The notes under the pieces are model-generated. The model was not told the DNA's origin and did no database searches. It saw only the letters and a list, made by a program, of their open reading frames with translations. The translations under genes were made by a program, and so were the position numbers. This document shows positions 1-7,815 of a DNA stretch of 33,804 nucleotides, one piece after another (positions within the stretch are counted from its first letter, which is position 1; every line of letters starts with the position of its first letter). Source of the stretch: JAHBNG01 sp039028975 (GTDB lineage Bacteria > Chloroflexota > Anaerolineae > Caldilineales > Caldilineaceae); contig JBCCHB010000172.1 in assembly GCA_039028975.1 (NCBI GenBank), forward strand, positions 1 to 33,804. The letters are read 5' to 3'.

Positions 1-40
1 GCGAATATTTTTCCAGGGCGGCATATGCACTATCTTGACT

Positions 41-84
41 AGGATGAGGGGCACAATCATTCCAGCACTTCATCCTCGTTTTTA
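41..84 (+). terminator. Possible hairpin terminator at left edge
   Basis: AGGATGA at 41-47 can pair with TCATCCT at 70-76, and the second arm is followed by CGTTTTTA. The loop is long (22 nt) and the gene it would end lies outside the window, so this is only a weak terminator candidate for plus-strand transcription entering from the left. Confidence 0.22.
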
Positions 85-640
85 GGGTGCCGTCCGGTTA
101 ACCCGCATCGGGTCATCCAGCGCAATGATCACCGGTTCCATGTCGGGCGGGCCTGGGGCCGTGTAGCGGACACCCTCAAAGGGTTCAGGACCAGGACCCC
201 CTGGGTTGTAAAAAGCACGATAGCCCCCTTCCAAGGCCGGAATCTCCACAAATGTGACGTTGCGGGCCGCGGCTTCGTCACCCACCAGAATGATGTCAAT
301 GTAGTTGTCGCGGTCTTCTGCATAACAGTCATCGTAGTAGATGCCTTCCTCCGGGTTCTCTTTTTGCCCCAGTTCGGCTAGACCGACAACGCGCAACGTA
401 CCACCAGCCACTGCGTATTCCTCACCAACTTTCTCCAGTAGAGCCGTTTCCCCATCGGGCCCATTGACATGAACGCGGAAGAAGTCTTCATACATGTTGG
501 GGCGTAAAGTGGTGACGCCATCGGGGGAGAAACCGCCCGTCGTTAACACACGAATGCGGAAGTCGCCTCCACCATACATTGCAAACTCATCGTTGGGGAA
601 GGCGTTGGTGATTGCCCCAAGTCGGGAACCCCACCTTCGC
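82..640 (-). pseudogene. Fragment A of a recurring secreted-type protein (C-terminal part)
   Basis: An open minus-strand frame ends at a TAA at 82-84. It encodes about 185 residues of a beta-rich, acidic protein with stretches such as NAFPNDEFAMYGGGDFRI, YEDFFRVHVNGPDGETALL, DNYIDIILVGDEAA and FYNPGGPGPEPFEGVRYTAPG. The last ~70 residues are nearly the same as those at 2314-2527, so the unit recurs. The frame stays open to 834, but the part beyond about 640 overlaps the 3' end of the TetR gene and looks like chance. No start codon, ribosome site or signal peptide belongs to it, so I read it as a 5'-truncated remnant. I do not recognise the function; composition suggests an extracellular or periplasmic protein. 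Confidence 0.6.
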
Positions 641-760
641 CATAGACTGATCGATTTGTAGGAGTTGTAAGCCATTCTCTGTGATGCGAAAGTTTCGGTT
701 TCAATTACAAAAGCAGCGTCTGAAGATGTTCCTTCCTCGGTTCTCCAACGATATAGATGA

Positions 761-1372
761 TCACCAAGCCACTGAAGGTTTTTGTAACGGCCAATCTCGT
801 AAGATATGGCGGAACGTCTTGGCAATTTCACCAACCATCAGCCCCAATGATTCAGATGACATCGCCAAGTCATCTTCAATCCAACGTTTGAGCAGCATAA
901 AGAATCCCCCAGCGGCAAAATCGACAATGTAGGGCTGGATCACCATTTCATGTAGGGCAAGCGAGTCAGCATCTCTAACTTCGGTGATTAGATTTGTGAG
1001 AACAGTGCAAATTTGTTTTAAGAGTAGGTATTCCAGACCTGAATTAATCAGAATACGCAAACGCTCTGCATTTTTTTCCCCTTCTATAATAAGAAGTAAC
1101 CCAAACCGCTCCAGATCCATATATTGGCAGGACCATTCGCGCTTTACTTCTGTCTGAAAATCCGCAAATAGATCATCAATAAGACTATTTAACAGATAAT
1201 CTTTCGTCTCATAGTGCAGGTAAAAGGTCGGACGCGCAACCAATGCTCGATCCACAATCTCACTGACCGTGATTTCCTGATAAGGTTTTTCGGCCATTAA
1301 TTCTTCTAACGCGCCCTGAAGCGACAGGCGAGTGCGTCTGACTCGTAAATCAATCTTCTCGTTTGTAGACAT
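761..1372 (-). CDS. TetR/AcrR-family transcriptional regulator
   Basis: This is a 203-residue one-component regulator. The N-terminal helix-turn-helix spans about residues 12-58 (RRTRLSLQGALEELMAEKPYQ, then ITVSEIVDRALVARPTFYLHYETKDYLL), with the usual YxHYxxK end to the recognition helix. The rest is a helical ligand and dimer domain of normal TetR length. The ligand is unknown. The gene is divergent from the cupin gene at 1679, and a short palindrome lies about 20 bp upstream of its ATG, fitting autoregulation and perhaps control of the cupin. The stop falls inside a spurious frame continuing from fragment A, so the gene itself appears complete. Confidence 0.88.
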   Translation of the reverse strand: MSTNEKIDLRVRRTRLSLQGALEELMAEKPYQEITVSEIVDRALVARPTFYLHYETKDYLLNSLIDDLFADFQTEVKREWSCQYMDLERFGLLLIIEGEKNAERLRILINSGLEYLLLKQICTVLTNLITEVRDADSLALHEMVIQPYIVDFAAGGFFMLLKRWIEDDLAMSSESLGLMVGEIAKTFRHILRDWPLQKPSVAW

Positions 1373-1394
1373 AAACCCTCATTTTGTTAATTAT

Positions 1395-1410
1395 TTATCA
1401 TTTTTGATAA
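1395..1410. promoter_or_regulatory. Palindromic operator candidate for the TetR gene
   Basis: TTATCA-TTTT-TGATAA is a perfect 6-bp inverted repeat with a 4-nt centre, 22 bp upstream of the TetR start. Position and symmetry suit an autoregulatory site. Binding is inferred, and no second copy was found near the cupin start. Confidence 0.4.
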
Positions 1411-1576
1411 GACTGCATATTGACGCTCATAGGTCACTATGTTAGTTTGACAAGCATAATACCAGTAAGGTGATTTCCGAGAAAGAATATATCAGCAGTG
1501 CCGGAGTGCTTTCTTTATAAGTCCGCTTCAAGCACTGGTATATTATTTTTCGGCTTGCGGCTATACTTTGCTCTCT

Positions 1577-1620
1577 TTGAAAACCGCAGTTTGTGCTTGT
1601 GTAGAAACTGCGGCTTTCAA
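1577..1620 (+). repeat. ACCGCAGT hairpin repeat, copy 1
   Basis: A strong hairpin with arms 1577-1592 and 1605-1620 forms 16 pairs with one mismatch around the core CCGCAGTTT/AAACTGCGG and a 12-nt loop. The same core recurs as a hairpin at 22407-22457. Both are followed by a GCATAAC string and both lie a short way upstream of a small single-domain gene. There is no T-tract, so a simple terminator is unlikely. Confidence 0.5.
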
Positions 1621-1678
1621 CCCAACCGCAGCATAACTAACAAGCGTAAGTAATCTATCAAATAAGCGAGGTTATCTC

Positions 1679-2131
1679 ATGAAAGCAGCACATACTAAAT
1701 ACGAACAAGCCGAAACGCTACAACAGGGAGTAGGAATCGTAACGAAAGTTCTGTTAATTGGTGCGCAAAATAATGCAGGTTGTGCGATGTTTGAAGATAT
1801 CGTTGAGCCGGGTAGCGGTGTTCCTCGGCATATTCATTTAGAGCAAGATGAAACATTTAGTTTTTTAGAAGGCACATTCGACGTAGAAGTTGATGGTCAG
1901 TTTATTAGAGTGAGTCCAGGAGATGTCGCTTTTATCCCCAAAGGAGCAGTTCATGCGTGGAAAAATGTAGGAGGCAGCACTGGGCGTTTAAGATACATTC
2001 TTGCTCCAGGTTTCAACGCAGAAGAAATGTTTAGAGCAGCTGACAAAGCTACGAAAGCTGGCGAATTAGACCCCAAGGACGTGGCCAAGCACTTTCCGAT
2101 TCAAAAAATAGTTGGGCCACCGCTAGAGTAG
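1679..2131 (+). CDS. Small cupin-domain protein
   Basis: The product has 150 residues and consists of one cupin barrel. Cupin motif 1 is seen as GSGVPRHIHLEQDETFSFLEG-like sequence around residues 46-66, with the HxH and Glu metal ligands, and motif 2 as PGDVAFIPKGAVHAW around residues 80-94. A GAGG ribosome site lies 8 nt before the ATG. Single-domain cupins of this size can be metal-dependent dioxygenases, isomerases or ligand-binding proteins; the substrate cannot be told from sequence. It is divergent from the TetR gene, which may control it. Fragment B of the recurring family follows its 3' end on the opposite strand. Confidence 0.85.
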   Translation: MKAAHTKYEQAETLQQGVGIVTKVLLIGAQNNAGCAMFEDIVEPGSGVPRHIHLEQDETFSFLEGTFDVEVDGQFIRVSPGDVAFIPKGAVHAWKNVGGSTGRLRYILAPGFNAEEMFRAADKATKAGELDPKDVAKHFPIQKIVGPPLE

Positions 2132-2313
2132 TTGGTGCCTTGATGATTGGTTATCTTGCGCAGCGATGATAATCAGTAGATCGCAACCAAGACTGGAATC
2201 AGTGAATTGACTCCGGACTACACGACTAAATGACTGAGGGCTACTGATAATGGAAAACAATCAGGTTAGTAGGACGTGCATTGTTTTGGTTGATGAGGCG
2301 TAGCACCTCAAAA

Positions 2314-2917
2314 TCAAGTCGCAGCCCGATCAACCCGCATCGGATCATCCAATGCAAGTATCACAGGCTCCATATCCGGTGGGCCGGGGGCTGTGTAACG
2401 AACACCGTCAAATGGTTCCGGCCCAGGGCCACCGGGGTTGTAAAAGGCCCAATAGCCCCCTTCCAATGCGGGAATTTCCACAAAAGTGACGTTGCGGGCC
2501 GCGATATCATCACCCACCAGAATGATGTCAATGTAGAGGCGTAACCTGAACGCTCGTTGCCGGATTCAAATCATCGTTCGGATCGGTCAATATCCCGGCT
2601 GGAAATGAGACGGACAAGGGGCGTTCATCTGTGTCTAAACAAAGTTCGTGATTGTTGTCCCCATCTTCCAGATCACCCAGCGCAAATGGACTCACGTCAC
2701 GGGTTGACCCATCATCCGCTTGCACCGTCACAGTGTAAAGCTGGCGTTCCGCATCCCCTGGTTCATCCCCGTTTTCGAGCGTAACGCCGCCTGCCCATGT
2801 CACACGGACAATTTGTTCTACGCCTTCGATTGGGCAACCGCTCGAACCGCCGGATCCGTCTGACTCACGCAACTTGAGAGGATTGCTTTTTATCCGGAAG
2901 TATTTGACAACCATCAT
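2314..2917 (-). pseudogene. Fragment B of the recurring secreted-type protein (rearranged chimera)
   Basis: Two family segments are joined here. Positions about 2528-2880 encode the block CPIEGVEQIVRVTWAGG through NPATSVQVT, closely matching fragment C. Positions 2314-2527 encode YIDIILVGDD through DDPMRVDRAAT, closely matching the end of fragment A. The two blocks are in different frames, with the junction near 2527-2539 right after the GGTTAC that ends the shared block, so no intact product is possible. Differences from the other copies are mostly at third codon positions, which suggests the parent genes evolved under selection before breaking. The right end runs into the PadR promoter. Confidence 0.6.
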
Positions 2918-2931
2918 TTTTAATGTATAAT
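2904..2931 (+). promoter_or_regulatory. Sigma70-type promoter of the PadR gene
   Basis: A perfect -35 TTGACA (2904-2909) and -10 TATAAT (2926-2931) are separated by 16 bp, about 37 bp before the PadR start codon. This is one of the best promoter matches in the window. Confidence 0.7.
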
Positions 2932-2950
2932 AGTCACGGCTGACTAGTCA
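2931..2950. promoter_or_regulatory. Overlapping palindromes at the PadR promoter (operator)
   Basis: TAGTCA-CGGC-TGACTA (2931-2946) overlaps the perfect palindrome TGACTAGTCA (2941-2950). Together they cover the end of the -10 and the likely transcription start, the classic place for an autorepressor. The TGACTA half-site occurs twice more just upstream of the ABC operon. Confidence 0.5.
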
Positions 2951-2967
2951 GGATTGGTTTTGATAAC

Positions 2968-3507
2968 ATGGAACGTAAATTACTTTTACTCGGATTACTA
3001 CGCAACCAAGAAATGCATGGCTATCGACTGAATGAGCACTTAGAGTCGAGGGCTGGTATGCCTATCGTACTTAAAAAACCGACTGCTTATAATTTGTTAG
3101 CCAAGATGGAGCAAGATGGGTGGGTTGCCTATCGAGAAGAGCAGGAGGGCAATCGTCCGCCGCGGCGTGTCTACGAAATTACCTCATTAGGAGAAGCCGC
3201 GTTCCAAGCACTTTTGCGGGAAGAATTAAGTGCGTATAAGCCAGCCGAGTTTCCTAGTGTCGTCAGTCTTAGTTTTTTAGACCTACTTTCAGGAACCGAA
3301 GCAGCGACGCTGTTAAGCCAACGTCGTGAACAAATCGCAGATAAGTTAGACGAAATTAATGCTGTAGTTGAAAAACATACGCCTGCCGAACATGCAGGTA
3401 GCATGAGCATTCCATTGATGTATATGCAGCGATATTACTCATCAGAGCTCGAGTTGTTAGATGAGGTTATTCAACAGTTCGGAGGCAACAGCAAAGCGAC
3501 CTCATAA
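2968..3507 (+). CDS. PadR-family transcriptional regulator
   Basis: The product has 179 residues. The N-terminal winged helix-turn-helix of the PadR family is clear: an LLLLGLLRNQEMHGYRLNEHLE start (residues 4-25), a wing around PTAYNLLAKMEQDGWVAYREE, and RPPRRVYEITSLGEAAF. The C-terminal ~80 residues are helical and charged, as in PadR/Vir proteins that dimerise there. Such regulators commonly repress a neighbouring efflux or ABC system and respond to its substrate. Here the permease, ATPase and adaptor genes follow directly on the same strand, and shared TGACTA half-sites occur in both promoters. Confidence 0.87.
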   Translation: MERKLLLLGLLRNQEMHGYRLNEHLESRAGMPIVLKKPTAYNLLAKMEQDGWVAYREEQEGNRPPRRVYEITSLGEAAFQALLREELSAYKPAEFPSVVSLSFLDLLSGTEAATLLSQRREQIADKLDEINAVVEKHTPAEHAGSMSIPLMYMQRYYSSELELLDEVIQQFGGNSKATS

Positions 3508-3570
3508 ACATTGCCTTGTTGGCCTCTTGCCAGGATAGGAAGAGAGTCAAAATTTTTTAACCCTATGGTC

Positions 3571-3597
3571 AATAGTGACTAATCGTTTGTGACTATT
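3571..3597. promoter_or_regulatory. TGACTA repeats upstream of the ABC export operon
   Basis: TGACTA occurs at 3576-3581 and 3590-3595, flanked by an AATAGT/ACTATT inverted pair (3571-3576 and 3592-3597), 27 bp before the permease start. The half-site matches those in the PadR promoter, so PadR binding is a reasonable inference. Confidence 0.4.
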
Positions 3598-3623
3598 TTG
3601 TAACTAACAAATATGGAGACGCT

Positions 3624-4784
3624 ATGCCAGTCTATTTAGCAACAAAAGAGATATTGCGTAACAAAGTACGCTTTATCACAATAATCTTGATTGTGGCGTT
3701 GATTACCCTGCTTGTTATCTTTTTGGCTGCACTAAGCGATGGCTTAGCCCTATCTGCTAAAGAGTACATTGAAGGCATTGACGCGGAATTAGTTGTTTTT
3801 CAAGATGACGTAGATTTACAGATTCCCACGAGTCGACTTGGTCGGTCAAAACTGAACGATCTTGAACGGATAGAGGGGATTCAAGCGGTTGGACCGATTG
3901 GTGTTAGCTCGGGCGCGGTCATGCTCAGTAGCGCAGCGGGATTAGAAAAGATCAATGTCACGTTGATTGGCGTTATGCCAGGAAAGCCCGGCTCACCGTC
4001 AGCCTATGCAGGTTCAGAATTGGTCGATGAACGTGGGGAAGAAGTTGTGATTGACCAGCGTCTTCTTGATCGTGCCGATATCCCTCTAGGCTCTCGGCTA
4101 ACCATCAAAGTGATTCAAGGGGCAGAAGAACAACTATATGAGCTGACAGTTATTGGCCATACAGAGGGACAATTCATCAACTTTGGTCCAAGTATATTTG
4201 TGCCGCTGACGGTATGGGACAGAGTGAAATCACAAGAAAACCCTGGTGGTGGTAGTGGGCCTGATTTACTCTTCAATCTGGCAGCAATAAAGCTGAACGA
4301 GCCAGAACGTGCGCCACAAATAGCCACGGTCATTGAAGAGCGCGTGAATCGGGTCGAAGTAACCGACCTCGTTTCTACCTACGAAGCCACCCAGGGATTC
4401 CAAGATATGCAGCAGATTATCGGGACACAACAAAATTTTGTCTTGCTCATTGTGCTATTAATAATCGGTAGCTTCTTTCAAATACAGGCATTACAGAAGG
4501 TGGCCCAGATCGGCATGTTAAAAGCAATCGGTGCATCCAACAGGCTCGTATCACTGAGCCTACTTGCACAGGTAATTCTAACAACGCTTCTCGGCTTATT
4601 GATTGGTGGCAGCATCGTTTTGGTACTCGCACAGATTATCCCGCCAACAATTCCCGTTGTCTTTGATGGTCAAAAAATCGCCACCGCCATGATATCGCTT
4701 CTGGTCATTGGGCCTCTTGCTGGCATTGTTGCAATTCGCACGCTGTTAAAAGTTGAACCGCTAAAGGCATTAGGTTTGAGCTAG
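3624..4784 (+). CDS. ABC transporter permease, FtsX/MacB (DevC-like) type
   Basis: The product has 386 residues. One membrane helix near the N-terminus (about residues 15-38) is followed by a ~220-residue extracytoplasmic domain and three C-terminal helices (about 262-285, 310-335 and 350-372). This is the four-helix topology of FtsX/MacB/DevC permeases. The helical segment QKVAQIGMLKAIGASNRL is the characteristic coupling region. A GGAG site precedes the ATG by 5 nt. The ATPase and HlyD-type adaptor follow within 35 bp each, so the three proteins should form one exporter of the mechanotransmission class. The substrate is unknown. Confidence 0.9.
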   Translation: MPVYLATKEILRNKVRFITIILIVALITLLVIFLAALSDGLALSAKEYIEGIDAELVVFQDDVDLQIPTSRLGRSKLNDLERIEGIQAVGPIGVSSGAVMLSSAAGLEKINVTLIGVMPGKPGSPSAYAGSELVDERGEEVVIDQRLLDRADIPLGSRLTIKVIQGAEEQLYELTVIGHTEGQFINFGPSIFVPLTVWDRVKSQENPGGGSGPDLLFNLAAIKLNEPERAPQIATVIEERVNRVEVTDLVSTYEATQGFQDMQQIIGTQQNFVLLIVLLIIGSFFQIQALQKVAQIGMLKAIGASNRLVSLSLLAQVILTTLLGLLIGGSIVLVLAQIIPPTIPVVFDGQKIATAMISLLVIGPLAGIVAIRTLLKVEPLKALGLS

Positions 4785-4815
4785 TTGGCTATCAGAACTT
4801 ACAAAGGACTTGTCC

Positions 4816-5568
4816 ATGAAAAACGTATTAGATGCAAAATCGTTGAGCAAGCTGTATGAAACAGATACGACAACCATCCGCGCGGTTGATGATACGACAA
4901 TTAGCGTTGCTGAAGGCGAATTTATAGCCCTAGTCGGGCCTAGTGGTTCAGGGAAAACAACGCTACTTGCTCTCTTTGCCGGTCTGCTTGATCCGGACAA
5001 AGGAGAAGTGAGCATCAATGGTCAAGCTTTGAATCAGATGAAAGAGAAACAACGGACGGATTATCGCATGCGGAACATTGGCTTCACATTCCAAGCCAAC
5101 AATTTGGTCTCTTATTTGACCGTTCAAGAAAATGTTGAGCTGATGCTACAGCTTAACGGCCGGTTGGACAAAGCTGGTAAAACACGCGTGACAGAGCTGC
5201 TGGAGCGCCTAGGTTTGTCGGAACGCCGTAATAACCTTCCTTCGCAGCTTTCTGGTGGACAACAGCAGCGCGTTGCGATTGCACGCGCATTGGTCCACGA
5301 TCCAAGTATTGTGTTAGCAGATGAACCAACCGCAAGTTTAGATACAGAATTGGCATACCAAGTTGTTGAAACATTCGCTGATCTGATTCATGAACAGAAG
5401 CGTGGCGGCATTATGGTTACCCATGATCTACGCATGTGTATTTACGCCGACCGCGTGATTCAAATGCTCGATGGTCGCATCGACGCAATTGTCTCAGATA
5501 AAGGGACCATTAACGCCTTCGCGAACCAAAGTCGCGTCCTTTCTGAGCCGGACCAAGTAGTGGCCTGA
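4816..5568 (+). CDS. ABC transporter ATP-binding protein, LolD/MacB type
   Basis: A 250-residue nucleotide-binding subunit. Walker A is GPSGSGKTT (about residues 41-49), the signature LSGGQQQRVAIARAL, Walker B IVLADEPTASLD, and the switch histidine lies in VMVTHD-like MVTHDLR. I chose the ATG at 4816 because AAAGGA lies 7 nt upstream; a TTG six bases earlier would be too close to it. It sits 31 bp after the permease and 31 bp before the adaptor, so it powers this exporter. A ~25-residue tail after the switch region is longer than in the shortest LolD proteins. Confidence 0.92.
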   Translation: MKNVLDAKSLSKLYETDTTTIRAVDDTTISVAEGEFIALVGPSGSGKTTLLALFAGLLDPDKGEVSINGQALNQMKEKQRTDYRMRNIGFTFQANNLVSYLTVQENVELMLQLNGRLDKAGKTRVTELLERLGLSERRNNLPSQLSGGQQQRVAIARALVHDPSIVLADEPTASLDTELAYQVVETFADLIHEQKRGGIMVTHDLRMCIYADRVIQMLDGRIDAIVSDKGTINAFANQSRVLSEPDQVVA

Positions 5569-5599
5569 GAGGGGTACTGATGTTAAGGATGAAATTACC

Positions 5600-6964
5600 A
5601 TGAGTAAATGGGTAATACTATTTGTTTGTCTAGGTGCAGCAGCCGTTGGCGGTTTCTATTACCTCCAATCGCAAAACGCAAAACCCTCGACGGTGGCACT
5701 GCAAGAAGTCCGCCAGTCGAAAGATGGACCGATTCAGATGGATGATACGCCTCAGACCGCTGGGTTGAGTAAACCTGACGGCATGAGCAGAGAATCTGGT
5801 AGAGTCGTCACTGCCGAAGGGACTTTGGTTCCCATGAATTCATCTACTCTGAGTATGATTGCTAGCGGGACTATCGAGGACATTTTCGTGACAGAAGGCG
5901 ATTACCTAGAAGCAGGGACAGCCATTCTACGCTTACACAATACGCAAGAGGAAGCCGCCGTGCGCCAAGCGGAAGCACAGCTGCTACGCGCACAAGCACA
6001 TATGCAAGAGCTGCGGATGGGCGCGCGGGCGCAGGAAATTCTACAGGCCGAGGCGGCTTTGGATGCCGCCAACGCCCGCCTGGCTCGCCTGACAGAAGCA
6101 GCCCGGTCCGTTGAATTGGGGGCCGCAGAAGCTAAACTTGCTGCCGCACAAGCCGCATACCAAGAACTATTCACCGGACCAGATAATGAAGCACAGATTG
6201 CCGCACGAGCCGCTCTTGCCAATGCCGAAGCTGCACGGACCACTTCCCAACGGGCCTATGATGGTGTGAAATGGCGGAATGATGTTGGCATGTTGCCGCA
6301 AAGCCAGCAGCTAATGGAGGCGACGAATAACTATGAAGCGGCTCAAGCGCGCTATGATCAACTCTTTACCCAACCAAACGCGGGTGACGTTTCAGCCGCA
6401 AATGCCAATATCAAACAAGCCGAGGCCGACTTGAATAAAGTGCGTTCACCGGCTACGGATGCTGAAATTGCCGAGGCCGAAGCTGAAGTACGGCGCGCGG
6501 CAGCAACGCTAGCCTTAATCAAAGCAGGTAGTCGTGATGAAGTGATTGCCGCGGCCGCGGCCGATATTGTTGCAGCAGAAGCGTTGTTAGATAGTGCGCT
6601 CTCTACCCTTGCAAACAGAGAGCTACGCACGCCTTATGCTGGGACAATAGCACTCCTCGACATAAGTATCGGTGAGTATATCCATGCGGGAGAACCCGTT
6701 GCCCTGTTGGTAGATACAACCGCATGGCAGATCGAAACTGATGACCTGACGGAAGAGAATGTGATCTATATTCAACCGGATGACGAAGCTTCGATCACGC
6801 TGGATGCTATCCCTGACTTAGTGTTGACAGGAGCGGTTCAGCGTATCAAATCTATCGGTCAAAACAGGCAAGGAGACATAACCTACACAGTAGTCATTCA
6901 TCTCACAACTCAAGACCCTCGGCTCCGATGGGGAATGACTGCGTCTGTTGTTATCCACGAATGA
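5600..6964 (+). CDS. HlyD/DevB-type membrane-fusion (adaptor) protein of the ABC exporter
   Basis: The product has 454 residues. An N-terminal signal anchor (about residues 4-22) precedes a biotinyl-lipoyl-like half (GTIEDIFVTEGDYLEAGTAIL), a long Ala/Glu/Arg-rich coiled-coil hairpin (about 115-330, with repeated AEA and AQA heptads), and the second lipoyl half (LRTPYAGTIALLDISIGEY). A beta-barrel and membrane-proximal part ends in RWGMTASVVIHE. This is the periplasmic or cell-envelope adaptor of DevBCA/MacA-like exporters. Its stop codon directly abuts the permease scrap and fragment C, so the downstream flank has been rearranged while the gene itself looks complete. Confidence 0.9.
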   Translation: MSKWVILFVCLGAAAVGGFYYLQSQNAKPSTVALQEVRQSKDGPIQMDDTPQTAGLSKPDGMSRESGRVVTAEGTLVPMNSSTLSMIASGTIEDIFVTEGDYLEAGTAILRLHNTQEEAAVRQAEAQLLRAQAHMQELRMGARAQEILQAEAALDAANARLARLTEAARSVELGAAEAKLAAAQAAYQELFTGPDNEAQIAARAALANAEAARTTSQRAYDGVKWRNDVGMLPQSQQLMEATNNYEAAQARYDQLFTQPNAGDVSAANANIKQAEADLNKVRSPATDAEIAEAEAEVRRAAATLALIKAGSRDEVIAAAAADIVAAEALLDSALSTLANRELRTPYAGTIALLDISIGEYIHAGEPVALLVDTTAWQIETDDLTEENVIYIQPDDEASITLDAIPDLVLTGAVQRIKSIGQNRQGDITYTVVIHLTTQDPRLRWGMTASVVIHE

Positions 6965-7077
6965 CCACAACGACCACCGCCACCGTTTCTAGCAGAAAAC
7001 CTTGACCCAAGGTGGGCACCATATAGCCAGCTCTGCCCTGGAATAGGAATCCAGCAATACCAGCAATCATGGCCGAG
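6965..7077 (-). pseudogene. Scrap of an RbsC-like sugar ABC permease
   Basis: On the minus strand about 37 codons read FSAMIAGIAGFLFQGRAG, then YMVPTLGQGFLLETVAVVVV. This resembles the conserved internal helix-loop-helix of RbsC-type sugar permeases, in which a small-residue helix, an R-x-G, a (T/S)xGxGxE/LD-like turn and an AxVV helix follow each other. It has no start and is cut at the HlyD stop on one side and at fragment C on the other. The family call rests on pattern recognition over a short stretch. Confidence 0.4.
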
Positions 7078-7079
7078 AA

Positions 7080-7794
7080 GTAACCTGAACGCTCGTTGCC
7101 GGATTCAAATCATCGTTCGGATCAGTAAATATTCCGGCTGGAAACGAGACGGATAATGGGCGTTCATCTGTATCGAGACAAAGCTCGTGATTGTTGTCCC
7201 CATCCTCCAGATCACCCAGCGCAAATGGACTCACGTCACGGGTTGACCCGTCGGCCGCTTGCACCGTTACGGTGTAAAGCTGGCGTTCAGCATCACTTGG
7301 TTTATCGCCGAGTTCATCCCCGTTTTCGAGCGTCACGCCGCCTGCCCACGTAATCCGCACGATTTGTTCTACGCCTTCGGTTGGGCAACCGCTACTCGAA
7401 CCGCCGGACCCGTCTGACTCACGACCCAAATGCCAACCCTCGTCGGGTACAACTTCTGCAAAAATGAGCGAAGGACCCGGCTTCAATGGGGTGACATCAA
7501 CTTGAGCACCTTTAAAGTTTAGGGTTTGATCAATTGAGCTGATATTCCCAACAATCTCGACCCGAACGGGCGGATCGCCATCGGCCGAACCGTAATCGCC
7601 GACCAACAACACCGTCCGCAATTCCCCTTCATTCGTCGCAGGTCTCAGGGTCACGCAAACCAATGAGCCGATTGCGCCTGATGCAGTCGTAACTTGAAAA
7701 TCACCCGCCTGCATTGTTTCTGGATCGATTTCGGTCGAAAAAATCACCGGCATTCCATCCGCCCCTCCAGCCCCTTTGCAAAAGCCGCGCTCAG
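7080..7794 (-). pseudogene. Fragment C of the recurring secreted-type protein (central part)
   Basis: A minus-strand frame open from about 7794 to 7080 gives an internal segment with no credible start. It begins LLSAAFAKGLEGRMPVIFST and runs through CVTLRPATNEGELRTVLLVGDYGS, GCPTEGVEQIVRITWAGG, LDTDERPLSVSFPAG and NPATSVQVT. The first in-frame ATG (7753) lies inside conserved-looking sequence and lacks a ribosome site. The last ~110 codons closely match fragment B at DNA level and stop at the same GGTTAC. The acidic, beta-rich, low-cysteine composition suggests an exported protein; function is unknown. It lies just beyond the stop of the lipoprotein gene at 7816. Confidence 0.6.
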
Positions 7795-7815
7795 CAGTGA
7801 TGGGTAAATTATTTC

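Noticed and set aside
640..834. N-terminal extension of the frame ending at 82
   Set aside because: It lies over the 3' end of the TetR gene, has no ribosome site and its residues do not look like the family block that begins near 640.
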